Shown piece by piece: positions 25,666-37,247 of a stretch of DNA of 64,000 nt. This DNA is from JAJVID01 sp035714085 (GTDB lineage Bacteria; Acidobacteriota; Blastocatellia; RBC074), in assembly GCA_035714085.1 (NCBI GenBank), contig DASTMP010000008.1:11712-75711 (forward strand), read 5' to 3'. A program made the translations under genes and the position numbers. Position 1 is the first letter of the stretch; the number at the start of each line of letters is the position of its first letter. A model generated the notes under the pieces. The model did no database searches. It worked only from the letters and a program-made list of their open reading frames with translations, and was not told the origin of the DNA.

Positions 25666-26271
25666 CTATTGCCCATCGATCACTCGCCGCCCTTCGATCC
25701 TGAATCGGCCGCTCAGCGTCAGAGCCACTGCCTCGGCATATATTCTGTGTTCCTCGACCAGAATTTTAGCCGAAAGCGTTTCTTCAGTGTCGCCAGGCAG
25801 CACGGGCACGGCGGCTTGTTTGACAATCGGGCCGTGATCCAACTCTTCGTCAACCAGGTGGACAGTGCAGCCCGAAAATTTCACGCCGTATTCAATCGCC
25901 TGTCGCTGCGCGTTGAGTCCGGGGAAGGCCGGAAGCAGGGACGGATGGATGTTCAGAATGCGCCCCTCGAATTCGCGCGCGAACCATGGCGAGAGCAACC
26001 GCATGTAACCGGCCAGACAGACCAGATCGACTTCGCGGGCGCGCAATTCGGCGGCCATCGTCCGGTCGTGCTCTTCGCGCGTCTTCCCGCGGTGATCGAG
26101 CGTGACGGCCTCGACGCCGTGTTCGCGCGCCTTTTCAAGCCCCGCGGCGTCCGGGACGTTGCTGATGACGATTGCGACCTCGGCTCCGGGGATGCGCCCG
26201 TCGGCGACCGCCCGGATGAGCGCCAGCATGTTCGACCCGCGGCCTGAAATCAGGATGCCAATTCTTTTCAT
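25666..26271 (-). CDS. purN: Phosphoribosylglycinamide formyltransferase
   Basis: Formyl-THF-dependent GAR transformylase of 201 aa, third step of de novo purine synthesis. Motifs: LISGRGSNM, VISNVPDAAGLEKAREHG, VCLAGYMRLLSPWF, and the catalytic block NIHPSLLPAFPG with H and later D in VDEELDHGPIV. ATG 26271 is chosen; upstream in-frame sequence to 26415 is repeat DNA. It lies downstream of purF and purM on the same strand. Confidence 0.95.
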   Translation of the reverse strand: MKRIGILISGRGSNMLALIRAVADGRIPGAEVAIVISNVPDAAGLEKAREHGVEAVTLDHRGKTREEHDRTMAAELRAREVDLVCLAGYMRLLSPWFAREFEGRILNIHPSLLPAFPGLNAQRQAIEYGVKFSGCTVHLVDEELDHGPIVKQAAVPVLPGDTEETLSAKILVEEHRIYAEAVALTLSGRFRIEGRRVIDGQ

Positions 26272-26293
26272 TGCTACTTGGAAAATCAACCAC

Positions 26294-26368
26294 GAAGATC
26301 GAGGATCGAAGATAGAAAGATCGAGGTTCGCAATATGTGCAATGGCGTGATCTTCGATCCTCGATCTT

Positions 26369-26390
<22 letters not shown>
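26294..26390. repeat. Inverted array of GAGGATC-type 7-mers
   Basis: Left units GAAGATC, GAGGATC, GAAGATA (26294-26325) face their complement (26349-26390). The right arm encodes the C-terminal residues of the S9 peptidase. Preceded by AATCAACCACGAAG, the start of the CACGAAG family. Confidence 0.8.
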
Positions 26391-28903
<2,513 letters not shown>

Positions 28904-28937
28904 TCGCGATTCTCGTTTTTCGTCCCGGAGGGACATC

Positions 28938-29090
28938 GGATATTAGCCGGTGGGGAAACCACCGGTATTGGAGGCGATCTGGATTCGCGCCCTGGAAGGG
29001 CGCCTGATCGAAGCTTTGGTCTCTCGCCCTTTCAGGGCTGGAAGAGTTTGGGCGCTGATATCCCGGTGGTTTCTCCACCGGCTAATATCC
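28938..29090. repeat. 153-bp inverted repeat with nested hairpins
   Basis: Outer arms 28938-28965 and 29063-29090 pair over 28 bp with one mismatch (GGATATTAGCCGGTGG core). Inside are GCGCCC/GGGCGC (28987-29003) and GCCCT/AGGGC (29026-29038) hairpins. It lies upstream of the S9 peptidase and ends 33 bp past the purM stop. Confidence 0.85.
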
Positions 29091-29122
29091 TCCGGCGCGG
29101 AAGAACATTTTTATGGTCTGAT

Positions 29123-30160
29123 TCAAACGAACCGCACCTTCCCGTTTCCATTGACGACCTCGCCGATGACGTAATACTCCTGGCGGGCGCAATTGAACTT
29201 GTCTTCGATAAATTGCAGGAACTTAGGACCAGCGATGACGACCATGCCAATGCCTAGGTTGAACGTGCGCAGCATGTCTTCGCTCGGCACGCCGCCGATC
29301 TTCCGCAGCAGATCGAAGACCGGCAGGACGGGCCAACTCCCTTCTTTGAGCGCCACGTCGACATTGGCCGGTAGGATGCGCGGGATGTTTTCGACAAGTC
29401 CGCCGCCGGTGATGTGCGCCAGGCCCTTGATGACGCCTTCGTGTTCGATCAGGCGTTCGAGGGCCGGCAGATAGCATTTATGAGGCTTCAACAGCTCTTC
29501 AGCGGCGGTGCAGCCGAGTTCGGGCACGGTCTGATCGAGTTTATATCCGGCGGTATCGAAGAATAGCTTGCGCGCCAGGCTGTACCCGTTAGTGTGCAGA
29601 CCCTCGGACGGCAACCCGACCACGATGTCGCCCTCCGTGATGCGCGCGCCGTTGATGATCCTATGACGGTCGACCACGCCGACGATGAAGCCTGCAAGGT
29701 CGTATTCGCCGTCGGCGTAAAGTCCGGGCATCTCGGCCGTCTCGCCTCCGAGCAGCGCGCAGTTGCTCTCACGACAGCCGGTCGCTAGCCCATCGACAAT
29801 TTGGGAGACGACCTCGGGGTCTAGCTTGCCCGTGGCGATGTAATCGAGGAAGAAAAGCGGCCTGGCGCCTTGAACCAGAATGTCATTGACGCAGTGCGCC
29901 ACAAGGTCGTGACTGATTGTGTTATGGACGCCTGTGGCGAAAGCTACTTTCAGCTTAGTGCCGACTCCGTCGCAACTCGAGACCAGAACCGGCTCGCGCG
30001 TGTCGGGGAAAACGCCGTTGAACATCCCGCCGAAGCCGCCTATTTCTGAAAAGACGTTCTCGTTGAACGTCGAGCGCGCCAGCTTCTTGATCTGTTCAGT
30101 CGCCTGGTTCGCGGCGTCGATGTCGACGCCGGCGTCCTTGTATCTGATCGGGTCTTTCAT
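29123..30160 (-). CDS. purM: Phosphoribosylformylglycinamidine cyclo-ligase
   Basis: AIR synthetase of 345 aa, fifth step of purine synthesis. Typical blocks: YKDAGVDIDAANQ, VSSCDGVGTKLKVA, HDLVAHCVNDILVQGARPLFFLDY, LLGGETAEMPGLY, GLPSEGLHTNGYSLAR, LAHITGGGLVENIPRILP and FNLGIGMV. Its ATG overlaps the DUF3006 stop by 4 bp, so translation is probably coupled. Confidence 0.97.
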   Translation of the reverse strand: MKDPIRYKDAGVDIDAANQATEQIKKLARSTFNENVFSEIGGFGGMFNGVFPDTREPVLVSSCDGVGTKLKVAFATGVHNTISHDLVAHCVNDILVQGARPLFFLDYIATGKLDPEVVSQIVDGLATGCRESNCALLGGETAEMPGLYADGEYDLAGFIVGVVDRHRIINGARITEGDIVVGLPSEGLHTNGYSLARKLFFDTAGYKLDQTVPELGCTAAEELLKPHKCYLPALERLIEHEGVIKGLAHITGGGLVENIPRILPANVDVALKEGSWPVLPVFDLLRKIGGVPSEDMLRTFNLGIGMVVIAGPKFLQFIEDKFNCARQEYYVIGEVVNGNGKVRFV

Positions 30161-30420
30161 AACTTGAACTTGGTTTGTTGAGGATCGCTGCCTTCGGTCA
30201 ATCGCCTTTTCAATTCGGTGACGCTTCGAAGCGTCTCCTCACGGCTTTCGGGATCGAGTTGAAAAGTGATCACCAGATGATCGCCGGCTTCGGTTCCCGG
30301 CGGAAGATATTCGAGCGGCAGGTCGAATTGGACGCCGCTGTCGTCGCTGAGCAAGATCACCGCCAAACCCGATTCGATTCGGTCAATGAAGGCTTTAATT
30401 GGCTCGTTGCTGTTCGACAT
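30157..30420 (-). CDS. DUF3006 domain-containing protein
   Basis: Small protein of 87 aa with the DUF3006 signature: AFIDRIESGLAVILLSDD, FDLPLEYLPPGTEAGDHLVI. Family members commonly sit next to ComEC-like MBL hydrolases, as here. Function unknown. Confidence 0.88.
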   Translation of the reverse strand: MSNSNEPIKAFIDRIESGLAVILLSDDSGVQFDLPLEYLPPGTEAGDHLVITFQLDPESREETLRSVTELKRRLTEGSDPQQTKFKL

Positions 30421-30430
30421 AATTTATATC

Positions 30431-30520
30431 AGGTGTCAGGTGTTAGGTGTTAGGTGTCAGGTGTCAGTAAAAGAGCGATTTCGCAGATTCCTACCTGAAA
30501 CCTGAAACCTGGAACCTGAC
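30431..30520. repeat. Inverted array of AGGTGTC/AGGTGTT 7-mers
   Basis: Five units of AGGTGTC or AGGTGTT (30431-30465) face four ACCTGAA/ACCTGGA/ACCTGAC units (30493-30520). It covers the stop codon of the ComEC-like gene, so the last 20 or so residues of that protein are repeat-encoded, and ends 11 bp before the DUF3006 start. Confidence 0.9.
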
Positions 30521-31443
30521 AGAAGCGCGACCTGAATCGTTTGCTTGGCGGTGTGAATCTCGAATTTATTACCGTCTGTGACGATTGCGATCTCGCCGTT
30601 CAGGTCGGTTCGGTAAATTTTCACACCGGCTTCTTGCAAACGATCGAGCGTCTGCGGCGCCGGGTGGCCGTACCTATTTCCCGCCCCGACGGAAATGACG
30701 GCTGCTTCGGGCGCCACAGCTTCCAGGAATTTGGCGCTGGTCGCGTAGCGCGAGCCGTGATGGCCGACCTTTAAAACCTGCGCGCGGAGCGGAACGCCGG
30801 ATTTCATCATCAAATCTTCGGTCTCTGTTTCGGCGTCGCCGGTGAAGAGCATCGAGAAATTGCCGTAGGTCAGCCGCAACACGACGGAGTTCGCGTTCTC
30901 GACGCTCCCGCCTCGGCGGACTTTCGTGATCCATTGGCCGTTGCCCTCCGGATTGAGGACTTCAAACTCGACGCCGGAATCGAGGTCGAACTTCATTCCC
31001 TTCTTCGCCTCGATGAATTTGATCCCCTTCTCCTTGATGGCGCGCAGCATCCGCTCATATTCCTTACTCGCGTAGATCTGGCCGCTGTCGAGGAAGTTTT
31101 TGACTCCGAAATTTTCAATGACCAGCCTCATTCCGCCGATGTGATCGGCGTGGGGATGCGTCGCCACGGCCAGATCGAGCGATTGGATATTTCTCTTTCG
31201 CAGCGCGGCTACCACCTCGTCGCCTGCCTGCGGCAGCCCGGCGTCGATCAAAACCGATTTTCCTTCGGGAGTGATGATCAAAAATGAATCGCCCTGACCG
31301 ACGTCGAGCGCATAAATTTGCAGCCGCCCTTGAGTGACAAAGGGCGTCGGGATTTGCTGCGGTCGATGGCGCAGCCAATATATGACGCCGACGATTATGG
31401 CCGCGACCAGCGCAATTGCGAAAAGAACTCTTAAACCCTTCAC
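30457..31443 (-). CDS. ComEC/Rec2-like MBL-fold hydrolase, membrane anchored
   Basis: Protein of 328 aa with an N-terminal transmembrane helix (about residues 5-24) and a metallo-beta-lactamase domain of the ComEC C-terminal type: LDVGQGDSFLI, DAGLPQ, THPHADHIGG (metal ligands), FTGDAE, VLKVGHHGS. It lacks the ComEC channel domain, so DNA-uptake function is doubtful; stand-alone members are thought to be secreted or anchored nucleases. GTG start. The tail SGSRFQVSGRNLRNRSFTDT comes from the adjacent heptamer repeat and is unlikely to be functional. Confidence 0.88.
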   Translation of the reverse strand: MKGLRVLFAIALVAAIIVGVIYWLRHRPQQIPTPFVTQGRLQIYALDVGQGDSFLIITPEGKSVLIDAGLPQAGDEVVAALRKRNIQSLDLAVATHPHADHIGGMRLVIENFGVKNFLDSGQIYASKEYERMLRAIKEKGIKFIEAKKGMKFDLDSGVEFEVLNPEGNGQWITKVRRGGSVENANSVVLRLTYGNFSMLFTGDAETETEDLMMKSGVPLRAQVLKVGHHGSRYATSAKFLEAVAPEAAVISVGAGNRYGHPAPQTLDRLQEAGVKIYRTDLNGEIAIVTDGNKFEIHTAKQTIQVALLSGSRFQVSGRNLRNRSFTDT

Positions 31444-31461
31444 CGCTTAACCTGGCGCCGT

Positions 31462-32871
31462 TTAATCAGCGGTCACCGACTCTCGTTCCCTGTAAGTCTG
31501 ATCGTGAATGTCAATCGCCGTCGGGTAATCGCCCGTGTAACACGCCGTGCAGTGCTTGGCGTCGCCGGGATCGCCCACCGCCTCGAGCAGCCCTTCGATG
31601 CTCAGATAGCCAAGCGAATCGGCGTCGAGGTAGCGCCGGATCTCTTCGATCGAGTTCTGGGACGCGATCAACTCCTCTTTCGTCGGCGTATCGACCCCGT
31701 AATAACACGGCGCGATGGTGGGAGGGCAACTGATGCGCATGTGAACTTCGACCGCGCCCGCGTCGCGCACCATCTTGACGATCTTTTTCGAGGTCGTGCC
31801 GCGCACTATCGAATCGTCGATCAGGACTACGCGTTTGCCCTCGATCAGATCGCGCACCGGGTTGAGTTTGATCTTCACGCCGAAATGCCGGATCTGCGAG
31901 TGCGGTTCGATGAATGTGCGCCCGACGTAATGGTTCCGCACCAGCGCGAATCGGAATTTCAACCCCGACTGCGCGGCGTAGCCAATTGCCGCCGCGACGC
32001 CGGAATCGGGCACGGGCGCGACGATGTCGGCGTCTGCCGGACATTCCCGCGCCAGTTGTTTGCCCATCCGGTGACGGCTCTTGTTGACGCTGCGGCCGAA
32101 GACCAGTGAATCCGGGCGCGAGAAATAGACATGCTCGAAGATGCAATGTGTCACCCGCTTCGGCTCGAACGCGTAAAATGAATGCAGGCCGCGCGAATCG
32201 ACGATGACGATCTCTCCCGGTTCGACGTCGCGAATGTAGTTCGCGCCGATCAGGTCGAAAGCGCAGGTCTCCGACGCGAAGACCGTGGCCCCGTCGAGGG
32301 CGCCTATGCAGAGCGGGCGGAATCCGCGCGGGTCGCGCACGGCTATGACGCTCTCGGGCGTGGCGAAAAGCATCGAGAAGGCGCCTTCATCGTCCTTCAA
32401 CGCCTCGACGATCGCGTCGACGACGTTCTCCTTCCGGGAGCGGGCGATCCGATGCAGCACGACTTCGCTGTCTGAGGTCGAAGAGAAGATCGCGCCCTCC
32501 ATTTCGAGCCGATAGCGAGCCTCAGTCGCATCGGGCAGATTGCCGTTGTGGCAGAGCGCGATCTGACCGAAGCCACATTTGACCAGGAAAGGCTGGGCCT
32601 CATTGATGCTGACCTTGCCGGCCGTCGAATAACGCACGTGGCCGATGGCCGCGCGGCCGGACAACCGGGAGAGGCTTTTCTCCTGAAAGATGTCGTTGAC
32701 ATGCCCCATTCCGCGCTCGAGGTGAAGCGCCGAGCCGTCGGAGGATACAATCCCGGCGGACTCCTGGCCGCGGTGCTGCAGCGCGTAGAGACCGAGGTAA
32801 GTCAGGCGCGCCGCTTCTTCATGGCCGAAAATGCCGAAAACACCACACTCTTCTCTGAATTTGTCGAACAT
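31462..32871 (-). CDS. purF: Amidophosphoribosyltransferase
   Basis: First committed enzyme of purine synthesis, 469 aa, of the Bacillus-type iron-sulfur class. A short propeptide precedes the glutaminase nucleophile Cys9 (EECGVFGIFGHEEA). The PRPP-binding loop is VVLIDDSIVRGTTS. Cysteines in THCIFEHVYF and near the C-terminus (HCTACYTGDYP) fit the [4Fe-4S] ligand pattern. The ComEC-like gene follows within 20 bp. Confidence 0.97.
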   Translation of the reverse strand: MFDKFREECGVFGIFGHEEAARLTYLGLYALQHRGQESAGIVSSDGSALHLERGMGHVNDIFQEKSLSRLSGRAAIGHVRYSTAGKVSINEAQPFLVKCGFGQIALCHNGNLPDATEARYRLEMEGAIFSSTSDSEVVLHRIARSRKENVVDAIVEALKDDEGAFSMLFATPESVIAVRDPRGFRPLCIGALDGATVFASETCAFDLIGANYIRDVEPGEIVIVDSRGLHSFYAFEPKRVTHCIFEHVYFSRPDSLVFGRSVNKSRHRMGKQLARECPADADIVAPVPDSGVAAAIGYAAQSGLKFRFALVRNHYVGRTFIEPHSQIRHFGVKIKLNPVRDLIEGKRVVLIDDSIVRGTTSKKIVKMVRDAGAVEVHMRISCPPTIAPCYYGVDTPTKEELIASQNSIEEIRRYLDADSLGYLSIEGLLEAVGDPGDAKHCTACYTGDYPTAIDIHDQTYRERESVTAD

Positions 32872-32947
32872 ATCTAATCAAATTGGTCTACAGTGGCAAT
32901 CAGCTAAGTGACACTTAGTATAAACAATCCTGCTCGGGATGTCGAAA

Positions 32948-33095
32948 GAGGAGGGGGGGCGAGGGAGAGGGGGAGTGAGAGAGCAAGAGATGAAGAGGCG
33001 CGGGGACGAAGAGACGCATTTTCTCTCCCGCTCTCCCTCGCCCCCTCTCCTTGTCTCCCTGTCTCCCCTTGTCCCCTTGTCCCCTTGTCCCCTAT
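32948..33095. repeat. Inverted G-rich/C-rich repeat with CCCCTTGT octamers
   Basis: G-rich left arm (GGGGGCGAGGGAGAG region) and C-rich right arm (CTCTCCCTCGCCCCC) with a run of GTCTCC/GTCCCCTT units at about 33050-33095. It occupies the divergent promoter region between purF and the sulfatase-factor-like gene. Confidence 0.8.
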
Positions 33096-33153
33096 CATTG
33101 GGCCTACCGTGGGACAATGTTTTTTCCAGAAAGATTTTTAGGCGATCAGGGTT

Positions 33154-34830
33154 ATGTACTGCGCAGCCTGTAATCTGAATTATTCCGACCGTCTGAATTA
33201 TTGTCGCCGCTGCGGACAATCGCTGGTTCATTCATACAGTGATCCGGTGATGGACACCGTTTGCTGCACCCGTTGCGGGGCGCGAACGACCAAGGGGGAG
33301 AAAGTCTGCCGGCAGTGTGGCGCCAGCGCCGCGTCGTCCGCTCCGGAGCCCGTCGTGGGCGCCTGTTCTCAATGCGGCGGTTCGTGGCGCAGCGGCTGGC
33401 TGTTTTGCAAGACCTGCGGCATCGATCGTGACCATGCGTTGCTGCTGCCGACCTCGATGCCCGCCGGGGCGCCGCCGGCGCGAGACGCGACCGCTTTCGA
33501 AGCAGAAGACTTGCCCGAGATCGCAAAAGTCTCCTGCAAGCGCTGTGGAGCGATGGCAAAGCCTTTTTCGCGCTATTGCGAAACCTGCGGCAATACGCTC
33601 GACCTCTCGAAAGGAGTCCCTCCGAAGGAACCGGAGGAATACGAAGAGGATCAGGGTGTAATTACCGGAAAGCTGGTCGTGCCGCCCGTGGCCGCCGCAT
33701 TCAGGACGCAGGCGGATTTGCCGACAGGCAGTTTGCAGGCCTCGATCTCGAATCGCGGCCAGCGTCCGCTTGAAGCTTTCGGGGAGCCTGGCCGCGCCGG
33801 ACGCAGGACGGTGGCTGTCAATGATTCTCCGACGTCCGATTTTCGCGCGGCGACGGATCCTCTCTCCGGCAGACCGACCGATCCGAACTCGGGACCGAGA
33901 ATGAGGTCTTTCGAGCGACCCATTTCGAGTGGAAGAACGGAACAATTGGTCGAGCGGAGCGATTCGCGGGGCGCCATCCTGGTCTGGATAATCATCGCGG
34001 CTCTCGCTGTGGGCGCCGCATATGTCGCCTGGCGGTTGTGGACCAAACAGATGAATCTCTCGCGGTCTCACCGCCCGGCGCCGGAACAATCGCCGTCCCA
34101 ACCCCCGCCTGGCCTGGTCGGCGCCACGCCGCAGGCTTCGCCAATCCCCAGACAAACCGCCGCGCCTGAAGGCATGGTCTTTGTGCCCGGAGGGACTTTC
34201 AAGATGGGGCGCGACGACGGCGTCGAAATTGAACGCCCAGCCCACATCGTCGAGGTCAAACCTTTCTTCATCGATCTTAAGGAAGTGACGAACGAAGAAT
34301 ATCAACGATTCATTTCGGCCACGAAGCGCCGGGCGCCGGCGCATTGGATCGGAGGAAAGATTCCCGGCGGCCAAATGAAATTTCCCGTCATCAACGTGTC
34401 GTGGAGCGACGCGAACGCTTACGCGCGATGGTCGAAAAAGCGTTTACCTACCGAAGCCGAATGGGAATTCGCCGCGCGCGGAACCGACGGTCGCGTCTAC
34501 CCTTGGGGTAACGAATGGAAACCGGATTACGCAAACGCCGGGCAGGGGAAAAAGGGACGGCTCTTCGAAACAGGACGCTACGTCGCCGGCGCCAGTCCTT
34601 TCGGCGCGCTCGATATGTGCGGCAACGTTTGGGAATGGACGGCGAGCGACTTCAAGGATTACCCCGGCCGCAAAATCGCCTCTTCGCTCGCCAGCGCAGG
34701 GTTGAAAGTGATTCGCGGAGGCGCTTATGATGCTGGGCTTAAAAACGCCACAACGACCTATCGCGGGGCCGTCTCCCCCGACCGCGCTTACGATAAAACT
34801 GGATTCCGCTGCGCGCGCGACGCCAAGTAA
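33154..34830 (+). CDS. Zinc-ribbon, transmembrane, SUMF1-like domain protein
   Basis: Protein of 558 aa. The N-terminal 150 residues carry a series of CxxC zinc-ribbon pairs (CAAC, CRRC, CTRC, CRQC, CSQC, CKTC, CKRC, CETC). A disordered linker and one transmembrane helix (ILVWIIIAALAVGAAYVAW, about residue 275) follow. The C-terminal formylglycine-generating-enzyme-like domain has MVFVPGGTFKMG, RLPTEAEWEFAARG, GNVWEWTAS, VIRGGAYD and TGFRCARD. The catalytic cysteine pair of true FGE is absent, so it is probably a binding or ergothioneine-type homologue without FGE activity. It starts a three-gene run. Confidence 0.88.
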   Translation: MYCAACNLNYSDRLNYCRRCGQSLVHSYSDPVMDTVCCTRCGARTTKGEKVCRQCGASAASSAPEPVVGACSQCGGSWRSGWLFCKTCGIDRDHALLLPTSMPAGAPPARDATAFEAEDLPEIAKVSCKRCGAMAKPFSRYCETCGNTLDLSKGVPPKEPEEYEEDQGVITGKLVVPPVAAAFRTQADLPTGSLQASISNRGQRPLEAFGEPGRAGRRTVAVNDSPTSDFRAATDPLSGRPTDPNSGPRMRSFERPISSGRTEQLVERSDSRGAILVWIIIAALAVGAAYVAWRLWTKQMNLSRSHRPAPEQSPSQPPPGLVGATPQASPIPRQTAAPEGMVFVPGGTFKMGRDDGVEIERPAHIVEVKPFFIDLKEVTNEEYQRFISATKRRAPAHWIGGKIPGGQMKFPVINVSWSDANAYARWSKKRLPTEAEWEFAARGTDGRVYPWGNEWKPDYANAGQGKKGRLFETGRYVAGASPFGALDMCGNVWEWTASDFKDYPGRKIASSLASAGLKVIRGGAYDAGLKNATTTYRGAVSPDRAYDKTGFRCARDAK

Positions 34831-34854
34831 ACGAAGGATCGAGGAGTGAGGGTT

Positions 34855-34963
34855 GAGGATCGAGGATCGAGGATCGAGGATCGAGGATCGAGGGGCGCCA
34901 TGCATGACTCGATCCTCGGTCTTCTATCATCTATCTTTTATCTTCAATCCTCGACCCTCTTCG
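34855..34963. repeat. Inverted array with (GAGGATC)5
   Basis: Five exact consecutive GAGGATC units (34855-34889) face GATCCTC-rich sequence (34906-34963). It covers the start of the PEGA protein, so most of that signal peptide region is read from the right arm. Confidence 0.9.
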
Positions 34964-36228
34964 TTTCTTTTGTCTTCTCCATTCTCATCTTTTCTCAGTA
35001 TGCCTTTGCGCAAACCCCGGCGGGCCGCGAAGCGCTCAAACCAGCCCAAACAGATAAAAATAAATCCGTCGCCGCGCCCGCCAAGTCCTCGAAGTCGGAC
35101 AAGTCACGCAACCCCGCGCCCAACCGGAAGCCGTCATCGAAATCGACCTCGGTCAGGGCAAAGCTGACCATCGTCGCCCCGCCGGGGACGGCGGTCGAAG
35201 TCGATGGCAAACGGCGCGGAGTCGTGGGCGCCCGTGGCGATTTGACTCTGCCAGGACTCGCGCCCGGCGACCACAGACTGAAGATTGTCGCTGACGGCTA
35301 TGAGCCCTGGCGCGGCACGTTCGTGATGAGCGTGGCTTCGACGAGATTCGAGCCGCCGTTGATAAAGAAGCCCCCGACGGGGCGACTGGTCTTGACCGCG
35401 GATGAGCCGGGAACCGAAATCCTTATCGATGAAACCCGCAGCTTTACGATACAGCCGTGGCAGGTCAGGCTCATTGTCGATGTGGCTCCGGGGCAACGCC
35501 AATTGCGCGCGATCAAACCCGGGTTCAAAGAGTGGAGCGGGACTGTGCTTGTCAAGTCCAACGAAACCGCCACGGTTAATATCGACCTCAAGCGCATCTT
35601 CGATATGGAAATGCTCCGCGTCTCCGAAGGCCCCTTCATTTGCGGCGCCGATCGGGGCGCGAAAGATCAACGCCCCGCTCATCAAGTCCTCACGCCGGAG
35701 TTCGAAATCTCGCGCACTGAAGTAACCAACCGGCTCTACAAAATTTTCGTTGACGCCACCAATCATCCCGCGCCTCAGGGACTTGATTATGGGTGGAACG
35801 AAAATAATTATCCTCCCGAGCAGGACGATTTTCCCGTCGTCTTCGTGAGCTGGGAAGACGCCGTGGCCTATTGCAAATGGCTGTCGGAACAAACCGGACG
35901 TCGCTACCGCCTGCCCACCGAGGCGGAATGGGAGAAAGCGACGAAACTCGGAGGCAATCAGTACAAATCCGCCGGAAAGGTTTGGGAGTGGTGTTCAGAT
36001 TGGTATGACCCAGATTATTACAAAGCCCGCGAGCGCATTAACCCTCAAGGGCCGGCCCACGGAAAGCTCTATAAGATACTTGGACGCGAGGGCGAGGCGA
36101 GGGTGATTCGCGGCGGCGGCTTCGGATTCGGCAGCGTGACGCGCCGCGCAGCCGAGAGAAACTATTTCTTTCCCACAATGACCCGCTCCGACATCGGGTT
36201 CCGAATTGTTCGTGAGGTGAGTGAATGA
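34900..36228 (+). CDS. PEGA and SUMF1-like domain exported protein
   Basis: Protein of about 442 aa. A hydrophobic signal segment ends SQYAFAQ, then a Lys/Ser-rich linker and two PEGA repeats (AVEVDGKRRGVV...GDHRLKIVADGYEPW, and TEILIDETRS...GQRQLRAIKPGFKEW). A shortened formylglycine-generating-enzyme-like domain of about 200 aa follows (RTEVTNRLYKIF, RLPTEAEWEKA, VWEWCSDWY, VIRGGGFGFG, IGFRIVRE). FGE catalytic cysteines are missing. ATG 34900 is preferred; the frame upstream to 34846 is heptamer repeat. The stop overlaps the next start (ATGA). Confidence 0.85.
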   Translation: MHDSILGLLSSIFYLQSSTLFVSFVFSILIFSQYAFAQTPAGREALKPAQTDKNKSVAAPAKSSKSDKSRNPAPNRKPSSKSTSVRAKLTIVAPPGTAVEVDGKRRGVVGARGDLTLPGLAPGDHRLKIVADGYEPWRGTFVMSVASTRFEPPLIKKPPTGRLVLTADEPGTEILIDETRSFTIQPWQVRLIVDVAPGQRQLRAIKPGFKEWSGTVLVKSNETATVNIDLKRIFDMEMLRVSEGPFICGADRGAKDQRPAHQVLTPEFEISRTEVTNRLYKIFVDATNHPAPQGLDYGWNENNYPPEQDDFPVVFVSWEDAVAYCKWLSEQTGRRYRLPTEAEWEKATKLGGNQYKSAGKVWEWCSDWYDPDYYKARERINPQGPAHGKLYKILGREGEARVIRGGGFGFGSVTRRAAERNYFFPTMTRSDIGFRIVREVSE

Positions 36229-37127
36229 ATAAAACCTATGGCATACGCCGTATTTCATATGCCATACGGCATGTAAAATATGTGGTCGTCTTCTTAGCGT
36301 TCGTGAGCCTGCCGGCGTTTGCGCAGCAGCGCCCTCTGGTCACCGAGGATGTCGAACCCGTCAAACCTGGCGCCGTGCGATTTGAAGCCGGTTTTGATCT
36401 TCTGCAAGACAAGGATTATACGGTCTCCGGTCTGAACGGCGATCTGGCGCGGCTGGGCGTCGTGTCGCTGACATTCGGCCTCGCGTCCAACGTGGAGGCC
36501 GAGGCCGGGGGCGTGATCCGAAACTACCTCAGCATTAATCGGCAGTTTCGTCCGAGCGCGATCCCGTTGCAATTGGGCCCGGGGGCCACTTCCACGCGCG
36601 ACACCGGCGATTTTTATCTGGCGACGAAGATCAAACTACGCAGCGAAACTAGCCGCGCTCCAGGTCTCGGATTCCGCTTCGGGGTGGAGTTGCCAAACTC
36701 GAATCAATCTCGCGGCATCGGACTGAATCAAACCAACTTCTTCGCAACGGCGCTCGTGGCCAAGAGCTTCGGCAAAGCCCGCGTCATCGGCAACCTCGGT
36801 CTGGGCATTCTCTCATCGCCGATTGACGCTTCCGCGAATATCAGTCCATTCACGCAGAACGACGTGGCGCTTTTCGGTCTGGCGGCCACCTATCAATTCA
36901 ACAGTCGATTTACGCTGGTCAGCGAAGTCAACGGACGCTACAGCACGCGCAGAAACGCCCCGCTCGGAACCGAGTCGGACGGAGCGGCCCGCCTCGGCGC
37001 CCGTATCCACGCCGGCAAACTAACCTGGGACATCGCCGGAATCAGGGGACTTTACCCACGCAGCGAAAGCAGCGGTGTCACATTCGGCGTCACCTACGAG
37101 GTCGGCCTGTTTCGTCCGGCGAAGTAG
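36225..37127 (+). CDS. Predicted outer-membrane beta-barrel-like protein
   Basis: Exported protein of 300 aa. Signal segment VVVFLAFVSLPAFAQQ, then the family-like start RPLVTEDVEPVKPGAVRFEAGFD and alternating amphipathic strands ending in an aromatic-poor but barrel-like tail (GVTFGVTYEVGLF). It resembles the transporter/MetA-pathway-of-phenol-degradation type barrels; assignment is tentative. The first 20 residues before the signal core (NKTYGIRRISYAIRH) are encoded by a nested palindrome. Translationally coupled to the PEGA protein. Confidence 0.7.
   Translation: MNKTYGIRRISYAIRHVKYVVVFLAFVSLPAFAQQRPLVTEDVEPVKPGAVRFEAGFDLLQDKDYTVSGLNGDLARLGVVSLTFGLASNVEAEAGGVIRNYLSINRQFRPSAIPLQLGPGATSTRDTGDFYLATKIKLRSETSRAPGLGFRFGVELPNSNQSRGIGLNQTNFFATALVAKSFGKARVIGNLGLGILSSPIDASANISPFTQNDVALFGLAATYQFNSRFTLVSEVNGRYSTRRNAPLGTESDGAARLGARIHAGKLTWDIAGIRGLYPRSESSGVTFGVTYEVGLFRPAK
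36238..36270. repeat. Nested palindrome at a gene start
   Basis: TATGGCAT (36238-36245) pairs with ATGCCATA (36259-36266), and GCCGTAT (36247-36253) with ATACGGC (36264-36270). It encodes the N-terminal residues of the barrel-like protein. Similar to 25615-25641. Confidence 0.75.
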
Positions 37128-37247
37128 ATGGCGCGACGCCTCTTGAGCAATCCGTTGACGGCGTTTAGAGTACCGATTTCAGTCGGCCCGATACCGAGGC
37201 CATTCCGGCTGAAGTCGTCGCTCTAAGTACATCGCGCCAGAAGGTGC

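Noticed and set aside
25618..26247. 209-codon plus-strand frame over purN
   Set aside because: Antisense to a gene with complete PurN motifs.
30431..30520. CRISPR-like array
   Set aside because: Units are contiguous 7-mers without spacers, and no cas genes are present.
32878..33231. Short frames in the purF upstream gap
   Set aside because: They read through the C-rich/G-rich inverted repeat and have no family features.
34846..34899. N-terminal extension of the PEGA protein
   Set aside because: Pure heptamer repeat read as EDRGSRI units; ATG 34900 precedes the signal peptide.
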